Assembly (NCBI RefSeq): GCF_002742335.1
Contig: NZ_MDGR01000007.1
Span: 4,158,501 to 4,222,500, forward strand
Source of the DNA: Reichenbachiella sp. 5M10
Lineage (GTDB): Bacteria > Bacteroidota > Bacteroidia > Cytophagales > Cyclobacteriaceae
DNA: 64,000 nt
Reading direction: 5' to 3'
A program made the translations under genes and the position numbers. How positions within the stretch are numbered: the stretch's first letter is position 1; the number at the start of each line of letters is the position of its first letter. A model generated the notes under the pieces. The model ran no database searches. It saw only the letters and a list, made by a program, of their open reading frames with translations, and was not told the origin of the DNA. Of the stretch, positions 41,471-49,556 are shown piece after piece.

Positions 41471-42379
41471 TCAGTCTTTCGACAAAAAGACCTCTTGGCC
41501 TTTCTGACTGTATTTGATACCCATGGTGTCAAATACTATTTTTAGGCTCACCGCCAAACTATCTTGTGGAATTGATCCTGTAAACCTACGGTTCAAATCT
41601 ACCTCTCCCACCACTATCTTGATCCCAAACAAAGCCTCCATCTCCTGGATCACCAGTCGCAATGGCGTATTGCGAAATGCCGGGTTACCGTTGATCCATA
41701 CCGGCTTGTCATCCGTCACTTCTTTGGTCTCTTCCCACTCTCCATCGACCCAGAGGCTCGACTCCCCTGCGGAGATTATCTTACTGTCGGCCTCTCCATG
41801 GGTGGCACGGACTTGGCCCTCATAGCAAACCACCTGCATACCCAGTGAATAGCTCTGTACGTCAAACTCCGTCCCGAGCACTTCTACATACCCCTCACTA
41901 GTCCATACCGAAAATGGACTCCCCGGTTCGACATCAAAAAAAGCCTTGCCTACCAACTGGACTCGCCGCGAGTCTTCAGTCCAATTCTCATCTGCCCAAC
42001 TCAAGGTAGAATGAGAGGCCAACACTACCTGCGAACCGTCTGGCAAGGAAATGTTCCTTTTCTCTCCATAACCTGTATGATAACTCGTCCCCTTCGGCAT
42101 CAGCAAGTACAATGCTCCTATGAGCAAAGCCACAGAAGCAGCGACAGACACAATAGGCCAAAGCCTCCTGCTTTTGGCGATAGGTTTAGGACTTATAATC
42201 TCTCTCGGGTCAAATGTTTCCTCGTCTACCGCGGGCGTCCATCGGTCTACTTCCTGGAGGATCTGCTGATATTTGGCGAAATCACGTGCTCCGATTTTGG
42301 CTTGGAACTCTTCGTCCGACAGATCTCCTTGGATCCATAGGTGGAGTAGTTCTTCGATATGTGGATGGTTCGTTGACAT
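41471..42379 (-). CDS. FecR-family anti-sigma / signal transducer
   Basis: A single membrane helix at about residues 82-104 (IVSVAASVALLIGALYLLM) separates a cytoplasmic N-terminal segment (ELLHLWIQGDLSDEEFQAKI) from the periplasmic FecR domain. FecR features include YGEKRNISLPDGSQVVLASHSTLSW, VEVLGTEFDVQSY and the C-terminal DUF4974-type domain (NTPLRLVIQEMEALFGIKIVVGEVDLNRRFTGSI). It should hold the sigma factor inactive and respond to the STN domain of the receptor. ATG 42379 is chosen over an upstream in-frame start at 42403. It lies 47 bp after the sigma gene and 6 bp before the receptor gene. Confidence 0.9.
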   Translation of the reverse strand: MSTNHPHIEELLHLWIQGDLSDEEFQAKIGARDFAKYQQILQEVDRWTPAVDEETFDPREIISPKPIAKSRRLWPIVSVAASVALLIGALYLLMPKGTSYHTGYGEKRNISLPDGSQVVLASHSTLSWADENWTEDSRRVQLVGKAFFDVEPGSPFSVWTSEGYVEVLGTEFDVQSYSLGMQVVCYEGQVRATHGEADSKIISAGESSLWVDGEWEETKEVTDDKPVWINGNPAFRNTPLRLVIQEMEALFGIKIVVGEVDLNRRFTGSIPQDSLAVSLKIVFDTMGIKYSQKGQEVFLSKD

Positions 42380-42426
42380 GCTGTCTCTTCTCTGGATATA
42401 CAACGCTTAGCTAGGTCAATACCCTA

Positions 42427-42954
42427 CTATATTTTAAAATTATTTAATTCGTCCATCTGCTCTTTGAGTTTTTTGAGAGACGACGAAAGGTGCTTTTCTA
42501 CGGTTTTGATAGATATATCTAGCGTATCTGCGATGGCCTGATTGGGTAGCTTGTCGATACGACTCATCAAGAATACCGTTCGCTGTTTGTCTGGCAAACT
42601 CGAAACAAGCTCTTCGAGCTGGCTTTGGAACTCCTCTCCACGGTAGAGGTACTCAGGGTTACTTTCGTACTGCTTCTCGCTACGGCTCTCGCGCTTTTCA
42701 AACTTCAATGCCACTTTTTGGTGAGCAGCGGCATCCAGAAACAAGCGATTGCCGACAGTGAAGAGGTAGCTCTTCGCCTTGTCAAAGGTGACCTTACTGC
42801 AGTTTTCCCAAAGCCGAAGGTAAGCCTCTTGCGCGCAATCCTTGGCCTTCTCCATACTACCAAAACGATAGTAGAGAAAATTCCGCAACGATACGGCATG
42901 CTCCCGGTGTATTTGCAAAAAGCTTTGCTCCTCACAAACAGTTTTTTCTCTCAT
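42427..42954 (-). CDS. ECF sigma factor of the FecI/RpoE type
   Basis: A 175-residue ECF sigma factor. Region 2 is at ~15-75 (LRNFLYYRFGSMEKAKDCAQEAYLRLWE), with the AKDCAQEAYLRLW core. Region 4 is at ~115-165 (LVSSLPDKQRTVFLMSRIDKLPNQAIADTLDISIKTVEKHL). It heads an operon with FecR and a transducing TonB receptor, a standard trans-envelope signalling cassette in Bacteroidota. A -7 box TATCTTTG at 42982-42989 lies 27 bp before the ATG. The sigma should recognise the receptor gene or the whole operon when released. Confidence 0.9.
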   Translation of the reverse strand: MREKTVCEEQSFLQIHREHAVSLRNFLYYRFGSMEKAKDCAQEAYLRLWENCSKVTFDKAKSYLFTVGNRLFLDAAAHQKVALKFEKRESRSEKQYESNPEYLYRGEEFQSQLEELVSSLPDKQRTVFLMSRIDKLPNQAIADTLDISIKTVEKHLSSSLKKLKEQMDELNNFKI

Positions 42955-42981
42955 AGCCCATGCTAGTCAATATACAAACTC

Positions 42982-42989
42982 CAAAGATA
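42982..42989 (-). promoter_or_regulatory. -7 box of the ECF sigma gene
   Basis: TATCTTTG on the minus strand matches TAnnTTTG and lies 27-35 bp before the ATG at 42954. No good -33 element is visible at the expected spacing. Confidence 0.45.
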
Positions 42990-43045
42990 TACAAGCTACA
43001 TGTCTTCCAGTCGGTATTTGAGGGGAAAGTATCCCTCGCTCCCAT

Positions 43046-43936
43046 CTACTGCTTCAATACCCAAGAGAGCAACTCATCAACTTCTACAATCGACCAAGCA
43101 TGTGGATGCCTTTCTCCATTCGCTCGGAAGCCAGCGTTTTCAGTGGTGATCAGCTCTACATTTGCACGTTTGCTCTCCGCCATCATCCGATCAGCCAGTT
43201 GTTTGATCGAGTAAGCATTGAGATCCTCAGGCTCATTTTTCCGGTTTTCACGCCACCATTCGATGTCCGGTTCGGTATAGAACCGCACTTGTGTTTTGCG
43301 CAATGAGGCGACATTATGGATATCATTGGTTTCGGCAGTATATGGAGAGAAACGCTCGTACTGTTCGATCCCCTCCTCTGGGTCACCCAACTCCGCATTC
43401 AATAGATTCATCAACCAGCGTCCCTCTTGGACCGATGCCTCCGAAAAATTGCGTTCGACATTCTTCTCTGCCACCAAGTAAAGAGCCCGCAGATCTACAG
43501 GAGCATCTACCACAAAGACTTTTTGGGGCTGTACATCGTGGTGACTCTTGATCAAGTAATTCGACAGGAGCAAACTCACATTGCCTCCACTTGAAAACCC
43601 ACCAATCACCACACGGTCTTTCTTGAGATGATTTTCCTCTACCACTTCAAGCAGCTTCTGTGCCAAGTACTCTTGGTCTTTGGGCTTCAAATAGAGATGC
43701 TGATTAAAACTCATCAACAAAACAGACACCCCAAGACTGGTTGCTTTCTCCACAATATCCAACTCCCTCTTGATCGTCTCACTACTCCCGCCATATCCAG
43801 GAAACAAGATCAACAATGCCCTCTGGTTTTCGGTCTTGAGCAACGCATAGTCTGACGCTTGGACAGTACGGTACTGACCTAACACTGCTGTCGCTATCGA
43901 CAAGCTGAGAAGAACGGTCATCAACAGGTATTTCAT
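43046..43936 (-). CDS. Exported alpha/beta-hydrolase-like protein
   Basis: The 296-residue protein has a signal peptide (residues 1-20, ATAVLG end). It follows the alpha/beta hydrolase fold: strand LLILFPGYGGSS with an oxyanion-type glycine pair, then the nucleophile elbow GGFSSGGN with Ser115 in GxSxG. A C-terminal His in RHPHAWSIVEVDE is a good catalytic candidate. Strand-helix patterns in between fit. Substrate is unknown; esterase, lipase or peptidase activity are all possible. The gene stands alone between the ECF sigma gene and the divergent thioredoxin-like gene. Related sequences are often unannotated exported hydrolases. Confidence 0.7.
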   Translation of the reverse strand: MKYLLMTVLLSLSIATAVLGQYRTVQASDYALLKTENQRALLILFPGYGGSSETIKRELDIVEKATSLGVSVLLMSFNQHLYLKPKDQEYLAQKLLEVVEENHLKKDRVVIGGFSSGGNVSLLLSNYLIKSHHDVQPQKVFVVDAPVDLRALYLVAEKNVERNFSEASVQEGRWLMNLLNAELGDPEEGIEQYERFSPYTAETNDIHNVASLRKTQVRFYTEPDIEWWRENRKNEPEDLNAYSIKQLADRMMAESKRANVELITTENAGFRANGERHPHAWSIVEVDELLSWVLKQ

Positions 43937-44082
43937 ACATTTAGGAGGTCAAAGGGTTTGCAAATCGAAAAGTAAAAACCAATTTTACTGCGTATGCAAG
44001 ATAATTCATACTGTGAAGGTCAATTTCTAACTCTGGCAACTCTCGGGACTAAACCCAGTGTCTCGAACATTCTATTTATTTT

Positions 44083-44601
44083 ATGAAGATTCTCTCCATA
44101 TTCCTCGTCATTCTTACGTTTCCTTTTTTGGGTAAGGCCCAAAACAAACCCGCACCGTCCTACCTCATGGGCAGTACTATGCCAGATAGTGTGCTGACGA
44201 TGGCACTGATCTCATTTGACGATCAACAAACAACTCTTGGCCAAGTACTCGCCGCACATACTGGTCAAAAAATCGTTCTCGATCTATGGGCTTCTTGGTG
44301 TCGTGACTGTATCGTCAGCCTTCCGGACCTACGACAGCTCATGCAGGATACCGAAGACCACGGTGTGCAGTACATATTTTTGTCTGTAGACAAAGAGGAC
44401 AACAAATGGAAAACAGCCATCAAGAAGTACAAAATACCAGGCGAGCACTACCGAACGACCTCAGGGTGGAACACTCCTCTGTCCAACTACATCGTACTGG
44501 ACTGGGTCCCACGCTACCTTGTCCTAGACGGGCAAGGCCAAATCATCCTGCCCAAAGAGGTCAAAGCCAAATCCCAAACACTGCGAAACGCTCTCCGCTA
44601 A
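44083..44601 (+). CDS. Exported thioredoxin-like protein (TlpA/ResA type)
   Basis: A signal peptide (residues 1-19) is followed by a thioredoxin fold of the TlpA/AhpC-TSA group. The redox motif is Cys73-Arg-Asp-Cys76 in DLWASWCRDCIVS. The later cis-Pro region is in WVPRYLVLDGQGQIILPK. The 172-residue length fits one domain without extra sensor. It would reduce or shuffle disulfides in the periplasm. It lies 85 bp upstream of an MFS carrier on the same strand with no clear terminator between, so they may be co-transcribed. Partner unknown. Confidence 0.85.
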   Translation: MKILSIFLVILTFPFLGKAQNKPAPSYLMGSTMPDSVLTMALISFDDQQTTLGQVLAAHTGQKIVLDLWASWCRDCIVSLPDLRQLMQDTEDHGVQYIFLSVDKEDNKWKTAIKKYKIPGEHYRTTSGWNTPLSNYIVLDWVPRYLVLDGQGQIILPKEVKAKSQTLRNALR

Positions 44602-44686
44602 ACATATGCCCTCTTGATTCTAACCATATGTCTCCCCTAGTTTTGAAAACTTTTAGATAATATTACCAAAGACTAAATTTTCAAAC

Positions 44687-45895
44687 ATGACATCAACACT
44701 AAATCGCAACCGGCTATTTATCGCCAGTTGCTTTGCACTACTCACTACTGCCTTTGCCTTTGGCATACGAGCAGGCATCATGAATGACCTAGTAGCAGAC
44801 ATGAGTCTCAGTGACCAACAACTCGGCTGGATCAATTTTATGGGGATATTCGGTTTTCCTATAGCCACATTAGTTGGAGGTCCGCTCTACAACACCCTCG
44901 GGCCCAAAAGAATCGGCAATGTCGCTTTTGCTTGCCACTTCATAGGCATCACCTTTTCAATCCTTTCCAACAGCTTCTATACGTTGTTTTTCTCTACCTT
45001 CTTCATCAGTTTTGCCAACGGCATGGTCGAAGCAGCTTACAATCCGATGATCGCCTCGATGTACACGGACAACAAAGCCACAATGCTCAACCGTTTTCAC
45101 GTTTGGTTTCCAGGAGGAATAGCCATCGGATCCATCCTAGCGCTGTTGATCGCCAACATAGGTGGAGGATGGCAAATCAAACTATCCATCATGTACATCC
45201 CTGCCATCATCTATTTTCTGCTATTTAGAGGACAGCAATTTCCCGAAACTAGACAAGAGTCCAGTGCATCCACAGCCGAAAATTTCAAAGCCATCCTGAC
45301 TTCTCCGCTCTATTGGGTGATGCTCATCTGCATGGCACTCACAGCCACTACGGAGCTAGGTACTCAATCGTGGGTCGAGCGAATCCTCGCCAACTCAGGC
45401 GCACAGCCTCTGTTGGTGTTGGCACTCGTCACTGTACTGATGGCTGTAGGCCGCATGTTTGCCGGTCCACTGATCCATCGACTCAACATCACCGGCGTGC
45501 TGCTCGGCTCAGCGATCATATCGGCTCTAGCCATTTACTTTTTGAGTACTGCGACTGGTAGCATGGTCTACGTCGGAGCTGTCTTCTTCGCAATCGGTGT
45601 TTGTTATTTTTGGCCCAACATGATCTCATTTGTCGCCGTGCACCAACCCAAAACAGGTGCTCTCGGTATGTCTTTGATTGGTGGAGTAGGAATGCTCGGG
45701 CTCTCGATCTTCCAACCCATCATTGGAGGGTGGATCGAAGGGCATCGAGCCACCAAGGCAGCCGAAGGTTTGACAGGAGAGGCTTTGGAGCTGGCTGCTG
45801 GACAAGCCACTCTCGCCAACATCGCGATGATTCCTGTTTTGCTCTCTGTCGTATTCTTGATCCTATTCATCAGCAAAAGAAAAACGATGCACTAA
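44687..45895 (+). CDS. MFS transporter
   Basis: The 402-residue protein has about 12 membrane helices in two halves, typical of the major facilitator superfamily. It has the motif-A-like loop GPLYNTLGPKRIGN after TM2 and a second-half version GPLIHRLNITG. FANGMVEAAYNPMIASMYTDNKATMLNRFHVWFPGGIAIG resembles the FucP/sugar-permease-like group. Substrate cannot be told; hexose or another small organic solute is likeliest from that resemblance. A bidirectional terminator follows at 45910-45948, convergent with the arsenic operon. Confidence 0.8.
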   Translation: MTSTLNRNRLFIASCFALLTTAFAFGIRAGIMNDLVADMSLSDQQLGWINFMGIFGFPIATLVGGPLYNTLGPKRIGNVAFACHFIGITFSILSNSFYTLFFSTFFISFANGMVEAAYNPMIASMYTDNKATMLNRFHVWFPGGIAIGSILALLIANIGGGWQIKLSIMYIPAIIYFLLFRGQQFPETRQESSASTAENFKAILTSPLYWVMLICMALTATTELGTQSWVERILANSGAQPLLVLALVTVLMAVGRMFAGPLIHRLNITGVLLGSAIISALAIYFLSTATGSMVYVGAVFFAIGVCYFWPNMISFVAVHQPKTGALGMSLIGGVGMLGLSIFQPIIGGWIEGHRATKAAEGLTGEALELAAGQATLANIAMIPVLLSVVFLILFISKRKTMH

Positions 45896-45909
45896 GTTTA
45901 TGCGCTTAC

Positions 45910-45949
45910 AAAAAGAGCCAAGACAAACACATTGCCTTGGCTCTTTTTT
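45910..45949. terminator. Bidirectional terminator between MFS and acr3
   Basis: AAAAAGAGCCAAG (45910-45922) pairs with CTTGGCTCTTTTT (45936-45948), with A and T tracts on either side, between convergent genes. Confidence 0.88.
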
Positions 45950-45967
45950 ATTCTTTTGACTTTCGGG

Positions 45968-47008
45968 TCATTTATAGTATTTGGCTTTGAGCCAAAAAGC
46001 AACTCTGACGAGCAAAATCAAAGCAGGTACCTCCACAAGAGGTCCTATGACTCCAGTAAAGGCTTGTCCAGAATTGAGCCCAAATACCGCTATCGCTACT
46101 GCAATAGCCAACTCAAAATTGTTGCCAGCCGCTGTGAAAGCAATCGCAGCGTTCTGATCGTAAGTTGCCCCCATGGCACGACTCATAAAAAAACCAATCA
46201 CAAACATCAAGGCAAAGTAAATCAACAATGGAACGGCTATCGTCAGTACATCCATAGGGATCTCCACGATCAATTCCCCTTTGAGCGAAAACATCACCAC
46301 GATCGTAAACAACAATGCGATGAGTGTCATAGGAGAAATTCGAGAGATAAATTTCTCTTTGTACCATGCTTCTCCTTTGGCCTTGACCAAAATCAATCGA
46401 CTCAAAAAACCCAAAAGGAATGGAATCCCCAAATAAATGGCCACACTCTCTGCAATCGTTGCAATAGAGATATCCACAATCGCTCCTTCAAACCCAAAAT
46501 ATGGAGGAAGAACCGTGATGAATAACCAAGCATAAAAGCTATAGGCAAAGACTTGAAATATACTATTGAGTGCAACGAGACCTGCTCCATACTCGCTGCT
46601 ACCTTCTGCGAGATCATTCCAAACGAGAACCATCGCGATACAACGTGCCAGGCCAATCAAAATCAATCCCACCATATACTCTGGATAATCTTGCAAAAAC
46701 AAGATCGCCAACACGAACATCAGTACGGGACCAATGACCCAGTTGAGAACCAGAGAGATAGTAAGGATTTTCACATTCTGAAATACCTTGGGCAATAAGG
46801 CATAATTGACTTTGGCAAGCGGCGGATACATCATGAGGATAAGACCGATAGCGATGGGCCAGTTGGTGGACCCACTGCTCATGCCGTTGATGGCCGTTGG
46901 AATTGAAGGGGCAAAATAGCCCAAACTAACACCGACTCCCATCGCTAGGAATATCCATAGTGTCAGGTAACTATCGAGGAAACTCAGTTTTTTTCGTGCT
47001 GTGGTCAT
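45968..47008 (-). CDS. acr3: Acr3-family arsenite efflux permease
   Basis: A 346-residue carrier with about ten membrane helices that pumps arsenite out of the cell by proton antiport. The essential Cys of Acr3 is present as Cys123 in [18 protein letters not shown], with the conserved Glu in [12 protein letters not shown] near the end. It is the last gene of the arsenic operon: its ATG lies 1 nt after the arsC stop, so the two are coupled. This is the Acr3 family, not the ArsB family. Function is firm from the signature motif and context. Confidence 0.95.
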   Translation of the reverse strand: MTTARKKLSFLDSYLTLWIFLAMGVGVSLGYFAPSIPTAINGMSSGSTNWPIAIGLILMMYPPLAKVNYALLPKVFQNVKILTISLVLNWVIGPVLMFVLAILFLQDYPEYMVGLILIGLARCIAMVLVWNDLAEGSSEYGAGLVALNSIFQVFAYSFYAWLFITVLPPYFGFEGAIVDISIATIAESVAIYLGIPFLLGFLSRLILVKAKGEAWYKEKFISRISPMTLIALLFTIVVMFSLKGELIVEIPMDVLTIAVPLLIYFALMFVIGFFMSRAMGATYDQNAAIAFTAAGNNFELAIAVAIAVFGLNSGQAFTGVIGPLVEVPALILLVRVAFWLKAKYYK

Positions 47009-47009
47009 G

Positions 47010-47624
47010 TTATTTTTGAATTAAAGAAAACACCAAATACATCTCCGTAGCGATCTGTAAACTCCTCTCAGCGTACTTTTCTGCTTGCTGTGGAGTCCCG
47101 TCGAAAGCTTTAGGGTCTTCAAAAGTAATAGGAATACGCTTGTCGGCTCCTGCAATAAATGGGCAGCCTTGGTCTGCACTCGAACACGTCATAATTGCTG
47201 CAAAACCCGACGTAGGATTGAAATCATCGTCCCAAGTCTTAGAAAAACCGATCAGCGGCTGTGCCGTAGCGGCATACTTGATGGCATAGATAGGATTGCT
47301 CCCCTCTGCCAACGTCCGTACATCAAAGCCCTGATCACTCAGAGTCTGAGCAGCCATCGGATACATTGCCGTAGCTTCAGTCCCTCCTGAGTAGCAGTAT
47401 ACATTGTTGATTTCAAAATGCTCTGCCATCGCCTGTGCCCAGACCTGCGACAAGTGGCTCCTCCGTGAGTTATGTGTACAGATAAAATTGAGGCGAACCG
47501 ACTCTCCTGCCTTCACTTGAGATTGAATATAGTCGACGAGGGGCTGTAGTGTTCTCTTTCGCTCTGCATCAATCGTCTGGATATCCAATCCAGCAATGAC
47601 ACTTTCAATAGCTTCAAAATTCAT
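47010..47624 (-). CDS. arsC: Arsenate reductase, low-molecular-weight phosphatase type, with N-terminal extension
   Basis: It reduces arsenate to arsenite for export. The LMW-phosphatase P-loop is Cys49-THNSRR-Ser (CX5R), and the redox pair Cys147/Cys154 lies in [12 protein letters not shown], so the three-cysteine thioredoxin-linked mechanism is supported. At 204 residues it is about 70 longer than the usual ArsC (131); the extra ~40 at the start ([29 protein letters not shown]) are helical and unexplained. It is coupled to acr3 (1 nt gap) and follows the GNAT gene by 9 nt. Confidence is high for arsenate reductase, given the operon. Confidence 0.9.
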   Translation of the reverse strand: MNFEAIESVIAGLDIQTIDAERKRTLQPLVDYIQSQVKAGESVRLNFICTHNSRRSHLSQVWAQAMAEHFEINNVYCYSGGTEATAMYPMAAQTLSDQGFDVRTLAEGSNPIYAIKYAATAQPLIGFSKTWDDDFNPTSGFAAIMTCSSADQGCPFIAGADKRIPITFEDPKAFDGTPQQAEKYAERSLQIATEMYLVFSLIQK

Positions 47625-47633
47625 GTTAATTTG

Positions 47634-48122
47634 TTAAGTTCCTATGGTTTTACTTCTTCTTTCTAAAATGATATTGTCGTGCCAAACTCCATCAAGCTGA
47701 CCGATCTTTTCGCGGTAGCCTATCCTACGAAAGCCGCAGCGCTCGTGCAATTGGATACTGGCAAGGTTGGCACGCATGATGCCGGCTTGTAATGTCCAGA
47801 TTCCATGGTGCTCACTGCGTGTGATCAACTCACGCAATAGCAGAGTACCGACCCCTCTGCCTCTCGCCGATGTAGAGACATATACACTAACTTCCGCCAC
47901 ACCACTATAGACACAACGGTCCGACACAGGGGTCAGAGCTGCCCAACCGAGCATCTCTCCTGCGTCTGACAACACTATCCCGCTCCAAGACAAGTGCGCG
48001 GCATCCCATCGATCCCAATTAGGAGCCTCTTGCTCAAAAGTGGCTATGCCTGTATCGATTCCTTCTTGATAAATTTGCGCAACCTGAGGATAGTTAGACT
48101 CCGTGATCAGCTCTATCTTCAT
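47634..48122 (-). CDS. GNAT acetyltransferase, ArsN/phosphinothricin-type
   Basis: The 162-residue GNAT protein starts at ATG 48122; the longer frame would run through the preceding gene. It has the phosphinothricin-acetyltransferase-like pattern: TESNYPQVAQIYQEGIDTGIATFEQEAPNWDRWD, then VAEVSVYVSTSARGRGVGTLLLRELI with the acetyl-CoA-binding RGRGVG loop, and CGFRRIGYREKIGQLDGVWHDNIILER. Proteins of this kind in ars operons (ArsN1) acetylate arsinothricin or phosphinothricin, so resistance to an organoarsenical antibiotic is likely. Direct substrate is not shown. It lies 1 nt after the stop of the DUF6428-like gene and 9 nt before arsC. Confidence 0.85.
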   Translation of the reverse strand: MKIELITESNYPQVAQIYQEGIDTGIATFEQEAPNWDRWDAAHLSWSGIVLSDAGEMLGWAALTPVSDRCVYSGVAEVSVYVSTSARGRGVGTLLLRELITRSEHHGIWTLQAGIMRANLASIQLHERCGFRRIGYREKIGQLDGVWHDNIILERRSKTIGT

Positions 48123-48123
48123 C

Positions 48124-48597
48124 CTAGCAGCATCCTGAGTCTGGAGTGCAACATCCCTGTGCTTCTTGTTGCTTGGTAGAAATCCTGATTTTGGGTTTTT
48201 CCGAAGGTATACCACATTGATCTTTGGCAAGGCAGTCTGTTTGTGTAGTCGTCAATACAAAATGATTGCCATCAAACTCTAGACCGTATTTGCCTATGGT
48301 ATCTCCTTGGTACTCTACCTCGATCGGTAGATCTCCGAGTGCCAGGATTTTTTCAGAAAGTTCGATGATGTGTACGAGTTTTTCGGGGTGCAGACGATGA
48401 TCATAGTCGTTGGCATTCCAAAGTTGAAAATTAGCAACCTCTTCCTTTCTCACTGTTCCACCACAGTCGATAAAATTTTTGGTGACCTTGCCTACCTCTG
48501 TCACATGAAAATGGCTCGGCACCAAAGAGCCATCAGGCAACTGAAAAGCAATCTGCTCCAGCCCGTTCAAATGCGCTTTTATTTCTGATATCTTCAT
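48124..48597 (-). CDS. DUF6428-like Cys-rich protein in arsenic operon
   Basis: The 157-residue protein has no signal peptide. The body (MKISEIKAHLNGLEQIAFQLPDGSLVPSHFHVTEVGKV onward) resembles the DUF6428 family found in Bacteroidota arsenic operons. The C-terminal tail GCCTPDSGCC (residues ~148-157) has two CC pairs, a soft-metal-binding arrangement that could hold As(III). His-X-His in SHFHVT is another possible ligand set. It is the second gene of the operon, after arsR, and is followed by the GNAT gene 1 nt later. A chaperone, sequestering or reductase-linked role is possible; none is established. Confidence 0.75.
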   Translation of the reverse strand: MKISEIKAHLNGLEQIAFQLPDGSLVPSHFHVTEVGKVTKNFIDCGGTVRKEEVANFQLWNANDYDHRLHPEKLVHIIELSEKILALGDLPIEVEYQGDTIGKYGLEFDGNHFVLTTTQTDCLAKDQCGIPSEKPKIRISTKQQEAQGCCTPDSGCC

Positions 48598-48651
48598 GAT
48601 ACTGTTGTTTATATATTGCTATAATACGATTAATAGATTCAAATTTTTTTA

Positions 48652-48984
48652 TCAGCAACAATCCGTTTTGACCCCAGGCCTCAATCTCAAAAAACCGGTA
48701 AGCAAATCTTCCATTTCTTGCCATTTGGCTTCATGTATACAGTAGCAAATACTGGTCCCTTCGATATTGCCTTTGATCAAATCAAGTTGCTTGAGCTCTC
48801 TCAAATGCTGTGAGATAGTCGGCTGTGCTAAGCCAATAACCTCTACCAAATCTCCACATACACATGCATTGGTCTCCATCATGTGCTGCAAGATCGCAAT
48901 ACGTGCTGGGTGCCCCAGTACTTTAGCCCATGTAGCCAACTTATTTTGCTCAGCTGTGAATATCTCTGATTTTGTTATCCCCAT
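48652..48984 (-). CDS. arsR: ArsR-family metalloregulator
   Basis: The 110-residue repressor has the ArsR winged helix (LGHPARIAILQHMMETNACVCGDLVEVIGLAQPTISQHLRELKQLDLIKG). As(III)-binding cysteines are at Cys41 and Cys43 (ACVCGDL), and CC lies at the very end (TDCC). A TTG at 48993 would add three residues; ATG 48984 is preferred. A near-perfect 16-bp inverted repeat at 49000-49015 lies 16-31 bp upstream, just after a -7 box, and is the likely operator. It represses the operon until arsenite binds. Confidence 0.92.
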   Translation of the reverse strand: MGITKSEIFTAEQNKLATWAKVLGHPARIAILQHMMETNACVCGDLVEVIGLAQPTISQHLRELKQLDLIKGNIEGTSICYCIHEAKWQEMEDLLTGFLRLRPGVKTDCC

Positions 48985-48999
48985 TGTTGACAATGTTTC

Positions 49000-49038
49000 A
49001 TTGCAATATTACAATATATAAACGTTCCATCAAAACTA
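49000..49038 (-). promoter_or_regulatory. ars operon promoter and ArsR operator
   Basis: On the minus strand TAGTTTTG (49031-49038) matches TAnnTTTG. ATTGCAATATTACAAT (49000-49015) is an inverted repeat with one mismatched pair. It lies between the expected transcription start and the arsR ATG, where a repressor would block elongation or initiation. Confidence 0.55.
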
Positions 49039-49052
49039 TCCTCGCTCATTTT

Positions 49053-49496
49053 CTAGCTCATCGCAGACATTCGCTCTACTCTATCCTTCAAAGACTTGTT
49101 CATAGCCATAAAACCACCCCTTGTTTCGCTTTCCAGTTTTCTACGCAACAAGGGAACTAACCAGCCTCCAAACCGCTCGCCGTGCACAAAAACAGTACGA
49201 CCTTCAGAATCAGGTACCAAACGAAAATAATGCTCTCCATCAAATAACCCTTTGATCCATAGCTTTCCCAACCAAGACCATGCGCTCATATGATCCAGGC
49301 ACAGCACCCTAGGTTCAAAAACCATTCCAGGTAACTGAACACGAAGTTTTTCTCCTACTTCCGCCACACCAGAAATCTGTTGTACAAAAGGGTTCCACAT
49401 CGGGTAGTTCTCAAAATCCATTAGTACTTCCCAGACTTCCTTTGCACTAGCGCTTATTACGATACTCGTTTCAATTTCTAAATCCATTGTTCCCAT
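49053..49496 (-). CDS. SRPBCC/START-like domain protein
   Basis: The ~147-residue protein has the SRPBCC helix-grip pattern: LEIETSIVISASAKEVWEVLMDFENYPMWNPFVQQISG at the start, then strands with DHMSAWSWLGKLW and HGERFGGWLVPLLRRKLE. Such domains bind hydrophobic ligands; function is unassigned here. ATG 49496 is used; the next ATG at 49487 is also possible and the frame extends upstream to 49553. It follows the Crp-type regulator on the same strand with no terminator, so both are probably one transcript. Confidence 0.75.
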   Translation of the reverse strand: MGTMDLEIETSIVISASAKEVWEVLMDFENYPMWNPFVQQISGVAEVGEKLRVQLPGMVFEPRVLCLDHMSAWSWLGKLWIKGLFDGEHYFRLVPDSEGRTVFVHGERFGGWLVPLLRRKLESETRGGFMAMNKSLKDRVERMSAMS

Positions 49497-49556
49497 GATT
49501 GATATTTCGTTGGGCACAAAAATGAGAACTCTTCGAGTCAAGACGCTTGACATAAG

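Noticed and set aside
45932-46525. 197-codon frame antisense to acr3
   Set aside because: Shadow; the Acr3 signature and operon context on the other strand are decisive.
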